Part shown: one piece after another, positions 17,965 through 26,805 of the stretch | Position numbering within the stretch: position 1 is the stretch's first letter | How the letters are laid out: the number at the start of each line of letters is the position of its first letter | Source of the DNA: Massilia sp. Root351 | GTDB taxonomy: Bacteria > Pseudomonadota > Gammaproteobacteria > Burkholderiales > Burkholderiaceae_D | Direction of reading: 5' to 3' | NCBI RefSeq assembly: GCF_001425045.1 | Contig: NZ_LMDJ01000032.1 | Coordinates: 224,229-288,228, forward strand | Length of the DNA stretch: 64,000 bases | Position numbers and translations under genes: made by a program | The notes under the pieces: generated by a model | Databases searched by the model: none | Seen by the model: only the letters and a program-made list of their open reading frames with translations | What the model was told of the DNA's origin: nothing

Positions 17965-20643
17965 TTATTTGTTCAGTGCTGCGAATTGCTGCGTCAGGAA
18001 CGCGGCCGTGGTGGACAGGCTCGACAGCGCCGTATCGAGCGCCGTGTACTGCTTGCGGTAGCGCGCTTCGATATCCACCAGTTTGGCATTGAACGCGTCT
18101 TTCTGCTTGGCGATGTCTTTCACCGAGTCGTTCAGGCCCTTGGTGCGCCCGGTGAGCACGCCTTGCGCGCCCAGGTAGCTCTTGGCCAGATTGTTCAGCT
18201 GGTAGGCGTAGCCCTGTGAAAAGCCCAGCGTGCCACGGCTGCCGATGGTGTCGCCCTTGATTTCCAGCTTCAGCCCGTCGGTTGGCGCGCCCGGACCGCC
18301 GGTCAGCGTCTGGCCGTCGCCCACGGCCGAATAGCCGCCTATGGTGCCTGCCACGTTGACGCCATCTACCGACGTGGCGGCGCCGAACACGTCGCTGACG
18401 GCGGTACCGGTGTCGCTGGTGAGCGTAATGTTGGACTTGTCGCCGTACTTGGTCGAATTCAGTTTCAGCGTGCCGTCGTCGTTGATGCTGACCGAGACGG
18501 TGGAGCCGGCGTCGGTGAAGTTGCTGGCGCCGTTGATCGATGCCTGCAGCAACGTGGCCAGCGCATCCGGCGTATAGGTGCCGGCCGTCAGTTTGACTGA
18601 AGCGGTGTTGCTGCTGTTGGTGGGAACCGAGTCGTTCAGCTTGACGGTCCACACCGTGTCTTCCGCAATCACCGTGCTGCCGGGCACGGGAGCGGAACTG
18701 GTCAAAGTGCCCTGGCTGGCCAGCTGCGTGATATCGACGATGTAGTCGCCGGCCTTGGTGGCGGCTGACGAGCTCATGAAGGTGACGTCGGCGTCGTTAC
18801 TGCGGCCAACCGCCGCGAACAGGCCGGCGATGTCGCTGAAGTTATTGCTGATGGCTTTGCCCAGCTTGGACTGGTCCAAGGTCAGCGAACCGTCCTTTTG
18901 GAAGGCGACGCCGATCTGGGACAACGAGGTCAGCTTGGTGCCCTGCAAGCCGGTGATGGTGCCGGTCAGCTGCCGGCGCAGCGACGCCTGCAGGTTTTGC
19001 ACGGTGGAGTCGCCCAGCAGATCGCCGCCGACCTTGGTTTCCTCGTTGTAGCCGCTGAGGGCCTTGATCTGGCTGCTCAAGTCGTTGTACGCCTTGACGA
19101 AGCCCTGGATGTTGGCGGTCAGGCCGGCGGTGTCCTTGGCCACGGTAATGCTGGCCGAACCGACTTTGACGGCGGTCAGGGTCAGGCCTTCGACGGCGCC
19201 GGAAATGCCGGTGCTGCTGCTTTGCACGGCGATACCGTTGACGGAGGCCAGTGTGTCCTGCGCGGCGGTCTTCTGGCTCAGCTTCTGCACGCCGCCCGGA
19301 TCATAGCTCAGCAGGTTGGCAATTTCGGTGTCGGCCGGATCGGCGCCGTCGCCGCTGACGTTGATGCGCATGTTCGAGTTGGCGCCGGTGGCGCTGGAAG
19401 TCAGCACCAGGTGGTTCGGGGTATTGGCGCTGCCGTCCGAGACAATGCTGGCGGTGACGCCGAAGTTGGCCTTGTTGATGGCGTCGCGGATGCCTTGCAG
19501 CGTGTTGTTGCTGCTGTCGATCACGATGTTGCCGCTGCTGCGGCTTCCATCCTGGGTGAAGGTGGCGTTTTGGTAGCTGCCGCCAACGCCAGCCGTCAGA
19601 CCGGCGGCGGCCGGGTTGCTGCCGCCTATGGTGATCTGGCTGCCGTTGGACGACTGCAGCGAGATCGAGCTGGTGGTGGTGCTGCTGTAGCCGGTATTGG
19701 CCGTTCCGGCATTGTTGATGCCGCCGGTGACGGTGCCGGTTACCGCTTCGGTGATGCTGATGTTGGATCCGTCGGCGTTGGTGAAGCGCAGGTCGCCGCC
19801 GGCTGCAGTGCCCTGGACCGTGATGTTGGCGTTGGCGAGGGCCTGGGTCACGCTGTTGCTGCCGCTTAGCACCGCGTCCAGCGTGGCTGCGTCAATTGCG
19901 CCGGCGTCGCCGGGAAGCAAGCCGCTGGCCTGCGCAGCGATTTCCACGCCGCCCACGCTCAGGCTGTAGGTGCCGCCCCCGGAGGTGTCTACCGCGCCGT
20001 AATTGGACGCACCGGTGCCTCCAAACAACGTGGCGCTGGTCACGGTGGGCGCGGCCGAGGCTGATACCCCGGTGGTGGTGCTCTTGGCATTGATGGCATC
20101 GGCCAGCAGTTTCGCGCTGCGGGTACTGCTGTCGGTGGCGATGGCCGTGTTGTTGATGCTCAGGCCGCCCGGTGTGATGCCGCCGGTGACTACCGTGTTC
20201 GGCAGCGCCGTGCCGCTCATGCCGAAAGTGCCGCCGGCCACCGTGCCGAGCTGGATGTTGATGGTGGTCTTTCCGCCCAGGCCGATGGCCGACTTGGTGC
20301 TCTTGTAGCCGCCAGAGGCCAGCGTTTGCGCTTGCGCAATTTGCGTAATGTCAACTTTGTATGTGCCGGGCTGGGCCTTGCTGCTGGCAGTGCCGGTCAG
20401 GATGTCGCTGTTGCTGGAATTGGTGCTGAGCGTCTGGAAGCTGGCCAGCGAGGTCAGGCTGGAGAGCGAGCTCTGGAACGTGCCCAGCGCACCCGAGAGC
20501 GTGCCGAAGGCGGTCACTTTGGCCAGGTAGCTGGCCGATTTCTTGTCCAGGGTGGCAATCGGCGCGGCTTCGACCGCCATCAGCCTGCTGATGATGTCGT
20601 TGACGTTCAGATTGGAACCGATGCCGGGTGATGAGAGGCCCAC
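17965..20643 (-). CDS. fliD: FliD, filament cap protein, unusually long
   Basis: FliD caps the growing filament and folds flagellin subunits at the tip. The N-terminus (SSPGIGSNLNVNDIISRLMAVEAAPI) and the C-terminal coiled coil (LNDSVKDIAKQKDAFNAKLVDIEARYRKQYTALDTALSSL) are diagnostic. At 892 residues it is nearly twice the usual length of about 450-500. The N-terminal motif GTYKVDITQIAQAQTLASG (about residue 93) recurs as AGDYIVDITQLASQGTLTSS (about residue 635), inside the C-terminal half, so a domain seems duplicated and inserted. A sigma-28 promoter lies 35 bases upstream, and fliS and fliT follow. Confidence 0.95.
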   Translation of the reverse strand: MGLSSPGIGSNLNVNDIISRLMAVEAAPIATLDKKSASYLAKVTAFGTLSGALGTFQSSLSSLTSLASFQTLSTNSSNSDILTGTASSKAQPGTYKVDITQIAQAQTLASGGYKSTKSAIGLGGKTTINIQLGTVAGGTFGMSGTALPNTVVTGGITPGGLSINNTAIATDSSTRSAKLLADAINAKSTTTGVSASAAPTVTSATLFGGTGASNYGAVDTSGGGTYSLSVGGVEIAAQASGLLPGDAGAIDAATLDAVLSGSNSVTQALANANITVQGTAAGGDLRFTNADGSNISITEAVTGTVTGGINNAGTANTGYSSTTTSSISLQSSNGSQITIGGSNPAAAGLTAGVGGSYQNATFTQDGSRSSGNIVIDSSNNTLQGIRDAINKANFGVTASIVSDGSANTPNHLVLTSSATGANSNMRINVSGDGADPADTEIANLLSYDPGGVQKLSQKTAAQDTLASVNGIAVQSSSTGISGAVEGLTLTAVKVGSASITVAKDTAGLTANIQGFVKAYNDLSSQIKALSGYNEETKVGGDLLGDSTVQNLQASLRRQLTGTITGLQGTKLTSLSQIGVAFQKDGSLTLDQSKLGKAISNNFSDIAGLFAAVGRSNDADVTFMSSSAATKAGDYIVDITQLASQGTLTSSAPVPGSTVIAEDTVWTVKLNDSVPTNSSNTASVKLTAGTYTPDALATLLQASINGASNFTDAGSTVSVSINDDGTLKLNSTKYGDKSNITLTSDTGTAVSDVFGAATSVDGVNVAGTIGGYSAVGDGQTLTGGPGAPTDGLKLEIKGDTIGSRGTLGFSQGYAYQLNNLAKSYLGAQGVLTGRTKGLNDSVKDIAKQKDAFNAKLVDIEARYRKQYTALDTALSSLSTTAAFLTQQFAALNK

Positions 20644-20677
20644 GTTGTACTCCTGGTGAAAACGATAGATTAAGTCA

Positions 20678-20704
20678 TTATCGGCACAATCAAAGAGGAC
20701 TTGA
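20678..20704 (-). promoter_or_regulatory. sigma-28 (FliA) promoter of fliD
   Basis: On the minus strand the -35 element TCAAGTCC (20704-20697) and -10 element GCCGATAA (20685-20678) are separated by 11 bases. The -10 is a perfect match to the FliA consensus, and the spacing is exact. It sits 35 bases before the fliD start and should drive fliD-fliS-fliT and probably the genes beyond. Confidence 0.85.
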
Positions 20705-20761
20705 GAAGGGGATTTACCGGCCAGTTCACGATACGGCCCGCCTCTATGATGGCATGGTGCG

Positions 20762-20792
20762 AAAAAAAACGGCGCGCTCTGCGGCGCGCCGT
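20762..20792 (-). terminator. intrinsic terminator after flaG
   Basis: Minus-strand hairpin with 9-bp perfect arms (ACGGCGCGC/GCGCGCCGT, 20792-20784 and 20777-20769) and a 6-base loop, followed by eight T. It begins 3 bases after the flaG stop and separates flaG from the fliD promoter. Confidence 0.9.
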
Positions 20793-20794
20793 AT

Positions 20795-21175
20795 TCAGGC
20801 GGTCTGGCTGATTAGCAGGCTTTTTGTGTTGTCCAGCGCTTTGGCGATTTGCAATGCTTCGGGCGAGGGCATCTGGCGCAGCACTTCCTTGGTGGTCTGG
20901 TCGATCACCTTGACGATGGTGCGCTTGCTGTCGTTGTCGATGGAAAACTCCAAGCCTTGCGACTTGGCCAGCGGCGACTTGTTCAGGTCCGACACTGCCT
21001 GGTTGACCTGCTCCAGCGTGGGCGCCGGCTCGGCGCCGCGCACGGCTGCCGCCGTTTCCAGCACCGTGGCGGCGGGCGCGCGGCTAGCCGGCTGCGGCGC
21101 CACGCTTTCCGCGCCACTGACCGGACGCTCCGTGCCGCGCAGCGGCGAAGCTGCGCTGATGGAATCGATAGTCAT
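20795..21175 (-). CDS. flaG: FlaG family protein
   Basis: This 126-residue protein has a variable N-terminal half and a conserved C-terminal FlaG domain: LEFSIDNDSKRTIVKVIDQTTKEVLRQMPSPEALQIAKALD. FlaG proteins lie between flagellin and FliD genes in polar flagellates and influence filament length; the exact mechanism is not settled. No sigma-28 promoter is visible in the 99 bases between it and fliC. It may depend on read-through of the fliC terminator or on a weak promoter. Confidence 0.93.
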   Translation of the reverse strand: MTIDSISAASPLRGTERPVSGAESVAPQPASRAPAATVLETAAAVRGAEPAPTLEQVNQAVSDLNKSPLAKSQGLEFSIDNDSKRTIVKVIDQTTKEVLRQMPSPEALQIAKALDNTKSLLISQTA

Positions 21176-21189
21176 GATGCTTCCTTTAC

Positions 21190-21221
21190 GAAAAAACCCT
21201 GGCTGAACGAGTCAGCCAGGG
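21190..21221 (-). terminator. intrinsic terminator after fliC
   Basis: Minus-strand hairpin with 10-bp perfect arms (CCCTGGCTGA/TCAGCCAGGG, 21221-21212 and 21206-21197) and a 5-base loop, followed by six T. It is well formed and lies between fliC and flaG, so it should sharply reduce flaG relative to flagellin expression. Confidence 0.92.
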
Positions 21222-21274
21222 TGCTGGTCGGCAATGATGGTTGCCCATCATTGCATTACCGGCTGATGCGGCGA

Positions 21275-22828
21275 TTAGCCACGCAGCAGGGACAGCACGC
21301 CGTTCGGCAGCGAGTTGGCTTGCGCCAGAATCGCGGTGCCGGCTTGCTGCAGGATCTGGCCACGGGTCAGGCTGGCCGTTTCCGCTGCGAAGTCGGTATC
21401 CTGGATGCGGCTACGGGAAGCCGACAGGTTTTCCGTGGTCGTTTGCAGGTTCGAGATGGTCGACGCGAAACGGTTCTGGATCGCACCCAGTGCTGCACGG
21501 TTGCTGTTGATGGCGTTCAGCGCGGAGTCGATGGTCAGCAGCGCGGCGTTCGAGCCTTCCACGGTGCTAACGTCCAGACCCGATACCGCTTGCAGGTCGC
21601 TACCCACGTTGGTGCCGCCGGTCACTGCATTGTTGGTGCTGGAGATCGAGAAGCCCGAATCCGACGAGAATTCCACGCGGCCGCCAACTACGGCGGAGGC
21701 GGTGCTGGTCAGGACCTGGCCGGCGCCGGGAGCGCCACCCACGTCGGCGCCGCGGATACGTGCGGTGCCTTGCAGGGCCGCATCGCCGCTTTGGGCAGCG
21801 ATCTGGATGTCGTTACCGGTGATGTCGGTCAGTTCCAGTTCTTTCTTACCGGCCGAGTCGATCTTCACGGTTGCGGTGATGTTGGTGGTGTTGCTTTGGG
21901 CATTCACCGCCTGGGCCAGGGCAGACAGGTCGCCGCCTACCACTTTGGCGGTAATCGTCACGGCCTTCGAGTTGGCGTCGTTGGCTTTCGAGTTCGCGCC
22001 GCGCAGCTGGAAGTTCACTGCACCGTCTTCGATGTCGGAGATGGTGGCAACGGTCTTGGCTTGTGCCGACACGCCGCTGGTCTGGGTGGTGGCGTTCACT
22101 TTCGCAGCGATCGATTTTGCGGTGTCGCCGATGACAGGCGGAGTCGCGGTCGGGGCGGCCGTTTTGACGAAGATGTCGGTTTTTACACCGGCACCCGAGC
22201 TGATCGACAGCGTGTCGTCGGCCAGACCGGTGGTGACATCGTCGTCCAGGTTGGTGGCGGTGGTAGCCACCGCTTGCGACAGCGAGGTGGCGGTCTCGGT
22301 TGGTTTGATGGTGTTGTTGCCGATGTCCGAAGCCTTGGCGCTCTGCACGCCGATGTTGATGACCTGGTTCGAGTTCGCGCCAACCTGGAACTGGGTGCTG
22401 GTCAGGGAGCCGTCCAGCACGTTCTGGCCGTTGAACTGGGTGCTGGTGGCAACGCGGTCCAGTTCTTTCGACAGGGCCGACACCTCGTTCTGGATCGACT
22501 TGCGGTCCGACGCGGAGTTCGAGCCGTTGGCCGACTGCACGGCCAGTTCGCGGATACGCTGCAGCAGGTCGCCGGCGGTGCTCAAACCACCTTCAGCCGT
22601 TTGCGCCAGCGAGATGCCGTCGTTGGCGTTGCGGGCTGCCTGGTTGTTGCCGCGAACTTGCGAAGTGAAGCGTTCCGAAATTGCCAGACCGGCAGCGTCG
22701 TCTTTGGCGCTGTTGATGCGCAGGCCGGACGACAGGCGTTGCAGGGAGGTGCCCAGAGCGGCTTGCGACGAATTCAGGTTACGTTGCGAGTTCAGCGAGG
22801 CAATGTTGGTGTTGATGGTTTGTGCCAT
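21275..22828 (-). CDS. fliC: FliC, flagellin
   Basis: This 517-residue filament subunit has the canonical N-terminal domain (MAQTINTNIASLNSQRNLNSSQ, LQRLSSGLRINSAKDDAAGLAI) and C-terminal domain (LGAIQNRFASTISNLQTTTENLSASRSRIQDTDFAAET, ending SVLSLLRG-like). Residues about 180-410 are the variable, surface-exposed D2/D3 region. It is the only flagellin in this window. A sigma-28 promoter lies about 190 bases upstream, leaving an untranslated leader of roughly 180 bases, and a strong terminator follows. Confidence 0.98.
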   Translation of the reverse strand: MAQTINTNIASLNSQRNLNSSQAALGTSLQRLSSGLRINSAKDDAAGLAISERFTSQVRGNNQAARNANDGISLAQTAEGGLSTAGDLLQRIRELAVQSANGSNSASDRKSIQNEVSALSKELDRVATSTQFNGQNVLDGSLTSTQFQVGANSNQVINIGVQSAKASDIGNNTIKPTETATSLSQAVATTATNLDDDVTTGLADDTLSISSGAGVKTDIFVKTAAPTATPPVIGDTAKSIAAKVNATTQTSGVSAQAKTVATISDIEDGAVNFQLRGANSKANDANSKAVTITAKVVGGDLSALAQAVNAQSNTTNITATVKIDSAGKKELELTDITGNDIQIAAQSGDAALQGTARIRGADVGGAPGAGQVLTSTASAVVGGRVEFSSDSGFSISSTNNAVTGGTNVGSDLQAVSGLDVSTVEGSNAALLTIDSALNAINSNRAALGAIQNRFASTISNLQTTTENLSASRSRIQDTDFAAETASLTRGQILQQAGTAILAQANSLPNGVLSLLRG

Positions 22829-23015
22829 GATGTGTTTCTCCGAAACTTGTACTGCTAGTTGGGCTACATGCTCATTTCACTTTGGCCCGCCTCGCTGTTC
22901 CGAGACGATCAAGCCGCTGTTGTAACTGGTAACGGTTGCCCCATGGGAAAATTAAGGGAGGAAAAGACGCTAAATTTTTTCGTTTCACCCTCAAATTCAC
23001 CCAGCAGTACACGCT

Positions 23016-23042
23016 TAAGCGGCGCGTTTGAGCCGAACTTTA
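23016..23042 (-). promoter_or_regulatory. sigma-28 (FliA) promoter of fliC
   Basis: On the minus strand the -35 element TAAAGTTC (23042-23035) and -10 element GCCGCTTA (23023-23016) are separated by exactly 11 bases; the FliA consensus is TAAAGTTT-N11-GCCGATAA. Seven and six of the eight positions match. Transcription would begin near 23008, giving a long leader before the fliC ATG at 22828. Confidence 0.82.
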
Positions 23043-23069
23043 GGGCTAAAAATAATTTATTTCGGGCAT

Positions 23070-23094
23070 AAAAAAAGCCCGCACAGTGGCGGGC
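23070..23094 (-). terminator. intrinsic terminator after the GGDEF gene
   Basis: Minus-strand hairpin (GCCCGC/GCGGGC arms, 23094-23089 and 23082-23077, 6-base loop) followed by seven T. It stops transcription from the diguanylate cyclase gene just before the fliC promoter. Confidence 0.85.
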
Positions 23095-23120
23095 CCGGGG
23101 TGTTGGAGCTGGGAAATTAA

Positions 23121-24740
23121 TTAATCGGCAACCACGACACGGTTCTTGCCGGTCTGCTTGGCCTGGTACATGGCCTTGTCGGCGCGCTGCACCAGCGCGG
23201 TCTGGTCTTCGTGCGGGCGGCGCAGCGCCACCCCGGCCGAGAAGGTGATCAGCACTTTCTCGTTGTCGTGCATGAAGAAGTGGCGGGTCAGTTCGCGCTG
23301 CAGGCGCGTCATGGTCTGCGAGGCCGCCTCGATGGACGTCTCCGGCAGCAGGATCAGGAATTCCTCGCCGCCGAAGCGGGCGATCACGTCCATCGAGCGC
23401 AAGGTGTCCTTGACGATCTTGACCAGGTGCTTGAGCGCGGCGTCGCCGGCGATGTGGCCGTAGGTGTCGTTCAGCTTCTTGAAATCGTCCAGGTCCAGCA
23501 CGGCGATGCACAGCGGGGTGCCGCGCCGGTCCGCGCGCGCCGTTTCGCGCTCGAACACGTCGTCCAGGCCACGGCGGTTCAGGCTGCCGGTCAGCTGGTC
23601 TTCGCGCACCAGCTCGCTCATGTGCTGCAGCTTCGCCTCCAGCTGGTGGATGCGGGCTTCGGCGTCCTGCACTTCCTGGCGCGCCATCACCATGTTGTCG
23701 CGCGCCTTGAGCGCCTCGCCTTGCACGATGCGGGTTTCCTTCAGCACCTCGTCCAGGATCTGGTTCAGCTCGGTGATGTTCTCGGCCTGGCTGATCTTGG
23801 CCGAGTAGCCGCCGATCTTCTCGTGGAAGTCGCCGGTCGAGGCGGCCACCTGGCCCAGGCGGTCGATAAAGGTCATCATCATGTTCTTGACGGTGAGCTT
23901 GACGTCCGACAGGCTGTGCTTGAGCTGGCTTTGCTTGTAGATCACGTCCTTCAGGCTGCGGGTGGCGTCCTCCAGCGCGCGCTGGTCCAGCGGCCCGGAA
24001 ATCAGCGCCTGCACCGCGTCGATCTGGCCGCGCAGCCAGGAATCGTCGTCCAGCAGTTCGCTGACGTTTTCCAGCAGCAGGCGGAACAGGCGCAGCAGCA
24101 GCTCCTGCTGCTCGGCCGTGTCGCCGCTCTTCAGTTCGATCTGGTAGCACAGCTGCTTGAGGCGCAGCGCGATTTCCGACAGCGCCGCCTCGGTGTGGGC
24201 TTCCTTGGTGGCCGCGCCCAGCGCTTCGGCCTCGGCCACCAGGGCCGGCGTGCCGCTCAGCAGCGAGGCCACCGCGAAACTCAGCGTGCGGCTGAGCATT
24301 TCGCGCAGCGCCTTGGTGTGTTCGCCGTCCGGGATGTCGGCCACGTCGATGCCGCGCTTGGCCGCGGCGGGCCGCTCGGCCAGCTGGGTCAGGGTGCGGG
24401 CATAGCCTTCCCAGTCGCGCGCCTTGACGGCGCGGCTCAGGCGGCGGCCGAATTCGGCCAGGTCGCCCGGCTGGTCGCCCAGGCGGCTGGCGAACTGGTA
24501 CAGCATCAATTCGGGGCCGGGATCGGCCGGCGCGGCGCTGCCGGCCAGCACCGGGCCGGCTGGCGGCACCGCGGTGCCGGATGGCCGGACCCCGGCGATC
24601 TCGTGGTAGATGTCGCGGTAGGCCTCCGGCGTGGGCGCAATGCGGCGCGTGGCCAGGCGGCGGAAGGCTTCGCGCGCTATCTCGGCCGGGTTCTGCTCGG
24701 TCGCTGCGGGAGGGGACGATTTACTGGACATGTGACGCAC
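23121..24740 (-). CDS. GGDEF-domain diguanylate cyclase
   Basis: This 539-residue soluble protein has no membrane helix. The N-terminal 350 residues are helical, with a region around residues 325-370 (RDNMVMARQEVQDAEARIHQLEAKLQHMSELV) that is a likely coiled coil linking to a C-terminal GGDEF domain. The active site is GGEEF (about residue 455). An allosteric I-site RxxD (RSMD) lies five residues before it, so it should make c-di-GMP and be product-inhibited. The domain starts with the usual DQLTGSLNRRGL motif. It lies next to fliC and may feed the PilZ brake at 14420, though that link is inferred. Confidence 0.92.
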   Translation of the reverse strand: MRHMSSKSSPPAATEQNPAEIAREAFRRLATRRIAPTPEAYRDIYHEIAGVRPSGTAVPPAGPVLAGSAAPADPGPELMLYQFASRLGDQPGDLAEFGRRLSRAVKARDWEGYARTLTQLAERPAAAKRGIDVADIPDGEHTKALREMLSRTLSFAVASLLSGTPALVAEAEALGAATKEAHTEAALSEIALRLKQLCYQIELKSGDTAEQQELLLRLFRLLLENVSELLDDDSWLRGQIDAVQALISGPLDQRALEDATRSLKDVIYKQSQLKHSLSDVKLTVKNMMMTFIDRLGQVAASTGDFHEKIGGYSAKISQAENITELNQILDEVLKETRIVQGEALKARDNMVMARQEVQDAEARIHQLEAKLQHMSELVREDQLTGSLNRRGLDDVFERETARADRRGTPLCIAVLDLDDFKKLNDTYGHIAGDAALKHLVKIVKDTLRSMDVIARFGGEEFLILLPETSIEAASQTMTRLQRELTRHFFMHDNEKVLITFSAGVALRRPHEDQTALVQRADKAMYQAKQTGKNRVVVAD

Positions 24741-24881
24741 GGCCTCTTATCTAGGTTTACTGACTGGCTCCATGATAGTTCAGGCCGGTTGCCGCCGATG
24801 CGGGGATAAGCGGGCAGAACAGCACTTACTTTTTAGCATGAAACAATATCGAACCAGCAACAACCTGCATTCCGTTCAGCG

Positions 24882-25529
24882 CTATTCGATCAGCTGGTTC
24901 TTGATCGCATAGTGGGTCAGCTCCGCGCTGTTCTTCAGCTTCATCTTGGCCAGCAGGCGGGCGCGGTACTCGCTGACGGTCTTGACCGACAGCGACAGTT
25001 CCTTGGCGATGGTGCCCACCGTCTTGCCGGAGGCGATCATGGTCAGGGTCTGGTATTCGCGGTCGGACAGCGTTTCGTGCGGCGGCGCCTCGTGGTCCTC
25101 GCCCACGTGGTTGGCCAGTTCCTGCGCCAGCGCCGGACTGATGTATTTTAACCCACCGGCGACCTGGCGGATCGCAGTGACTAGCTCTTTAGGAGCGCTT
25201 TGTTTGGTCAGGTAGCCGGCCGCGCCCGCCTTGAGCGAGCGGATCGCGTACTGGTCCTCGCGGTGCATGGACAGCATCAGCACAGCCAGCTCGGGCTTGT
25301 CCTTTTTTACCTGCTTGAGCACCTCGATGCCGCTGCGGTCGGGCATGGAGATGTCGAGCAGCATCACGTGGCAGCCCGATTTGCGGAACAGCTTGACGGC
25401 GTCGAGGCCGTTTTCCGCTTCGCCGGCCACCACGATGTCGCGGGTGTCGGCCAAAATTTGCTTCAAGCCTTCGCGCACAATGGCGTGATCGTCGGCAATG
25501 AAGACTTTGATGAGGGCTTTGTCTGTCAT
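24882..25529 (-). CDS. NarL/FixJ-family response regulator
   Basis: This 215-residue regulator has a receiver domain with the acidic pair D13-D14, phosphorylation site D59 (MLLDISMPD) and the GAAGYLTKQ lysine motif. It ends in a LuxR-type helix-turn-helix (LSDREYQTLTMIASGKTVGTIAKELSLSVKTVSEYRARLL). It follows a histidine kinase gene by 43 bases and is the evident partner. Targets cannot be told from the sequence. Confidence 0.94.
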   Translation of the reverse strand: MTDKALIKVFIADDHAIVREGLKQILADTRDIVVAGEAENGLDAVKLFRKSGCHVMLLDISMPDRSGIEVLKQVKKDKPELAVLMLSMHREDQYAIRSLKAGAAGYLTKQSAPKELVTAIRQVAGGLKYISPALAQELANHVGEDHEAPPHETLSDREYQTLTMIASGKTVGTIAKELSLSVKTVSEYRARLLAKMKLKNSAELTHYAIKNQLIE

Positions 25530-25572
25530 GGGGCGTAAGCGCGGCCGAACTATTTCATTGCGGCAATAAGTG

Positions 25573-26724
25573 TCATTTCCCTATTGTAGCGCCGCCGGGC
25601 GTTGCGGACGAGGGTGCACCGTTACCGGCGTGCATATTTTCGCGTTTTATCTTGATCGCGACCACCGTGCCGCCGCCGGGCGCGTGGCCCAGTGTCAGGG
25701 TGCCGCCCAGCGCGCGGGCACGCTCGGCCATGCCGCGCAGGCCGAAGGACTGCGGCTTGGCGCGGTCGGCCGGGGCAATGCCGCGTCCGTTGTCGCTGAT
25801 TTTCAGGATGATGTACTGGCGCGTGCGGCTTAGCTGCAGCGCCACCCTGCTGGCGCGCGCGTGCTTGGCGATATTGTTGAGCGCCTCCTGCACGATGCGG
25901 AACAGCGCGCTGGCGCGGTCCGGGTCCAGCTCGATCTCGCGCAGCGCGCTGTCGAACACCACCTCGATGCCGGCCTGGGTGCCAAATTCCTTGGCCTGCC
26001 ATTCCAGCGCCGCCACCAGGCCGAAGTCCAGGATGGACGGGCGCAGGTCGAGCGAAATGCGGTGCACCGCGTCGATGGTGCGGTCCACCAGCGCATCGAC
26101 GTAGGCGGCCTTGTCCTGCAGCGCGGCGTCGTCCGGCGGCAGGCGGCGGCTCAGCATGGCCAGCGCCATCTTGATGGCGGTCAGGTTGCCGCCCAGGTCG
26201 TCGTGGATTTCGCGCGCGATGCGGGTGCGCTCCTGCTCCTTCACGTTTTCAATGTGCGCGGTCAGCTCGGCCAGGCGGGCGCGGCTCTGGCGCACCTCCA
26301 GCTGCTCCAGCTTGCTCTCCGTGATATTGGTCATGATGCCTTCCCAGCGCACCGTGCCGGCGCCGGGCAGCACGTGCGGCGTGCAGCGCAGGTTGATCCA
26401 CTTGACGTCCTTCCAGGCGTCCACCCAGATGCGGCCCTCCCAGTTCCAGCTCCACAGCGAGGCGGCCGAGGCTTGCATGGCGTCCAGGTAGGACTTGCGG
26501 TCTTCCTCCAGGATCAGTTCGAAGAAGCGCTGCGGCTGCGCGTGCAGCTCGGCGGCCGTCACGCCCAGCAGGGCCTGGCAGCCGTCGCTCAGGTAGGGAA
26601 AGGCCACGCTGCCGTCGGCGTGGCGCTCGAACTGGTACACCAGGCCCGGCATGTTGCGCACGATGGCGTCGAAGCGCGCCTGGGCCAGCTGCAGGGCCGC
26701 TGCGATGGCGGGTTGTTCGCTCAT
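25573..26724 (-). CDS. soluble PAS histidine kinase (NarX/DegS class)
   Basis: This kinase of 383 residues begins at the ATG at 26724 (MSEQPAIAAAL); the open frame extends much further upstream but there runs antisense to greB. An N-terminal PAS domain (FDAIVRNMPGLVYQFERHADG, about residues 15-130) is followed by a HisKA_3 domain with EIHDDLGGNLTAIK (phospho-His at about residue 185). A HATPase_c domain ends it (VQEALNNIAKHA, DNGRGI, GLRGMAERARALGG). There is no membrane segment, so it must sense a cytoplasmic cue. It is divergent from greB across 81 bases and in operon with the response regulator. Confidence 0.93.
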   Translation of the reverse strand: MSEQPAIAAALQLAQARFDAIVRNMPGLVYQFERHADGSVAFPYLSDGCQALLGVTAAELHAQPQRFFELILEEDRKSYLDAMQASAASLWSWNWEGRIWVDAWKDVKWINLRCTPHVLPGAGTVRWEGIMTNITESKLEQLEVRQSRARLAELTAHIENVKEQERTRIAREIHDDLGGNLTAIKMALAMLSRRLPPDDAALQDKAAYVDALVDRTIDAVHRISLDLRPSILDFGLVAALEWQAKEFGTQAGIEVVFDSALREIELDPDRASALFRIVQEALNNIAKHARASRVALQLSRTRQYIILKISDNGRGIAPADRAKPQSFGLRGMAERARALGGTLTLGHAPGGGTVVAIKIKRENMHAGNGAPSSATPGGATIGK

Positions 26725-26805
26725 GGCGCGCGGCGGCGCGGCAAACGGCGCTTGAGTGTGTACAATCGCTTCATGCGGCAATGATACGTGAAAGTAGTGG
26801 AAGTC

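Noticed and set aside
24741..24881. A sigma-28 promoter before the GGDEF gene
   Set aside because: TAAAAAGT near 24831-24838 resembles a -35, but it lies on the far side of the gap and nothing resembling GCCGATAA occurs at the right distance.
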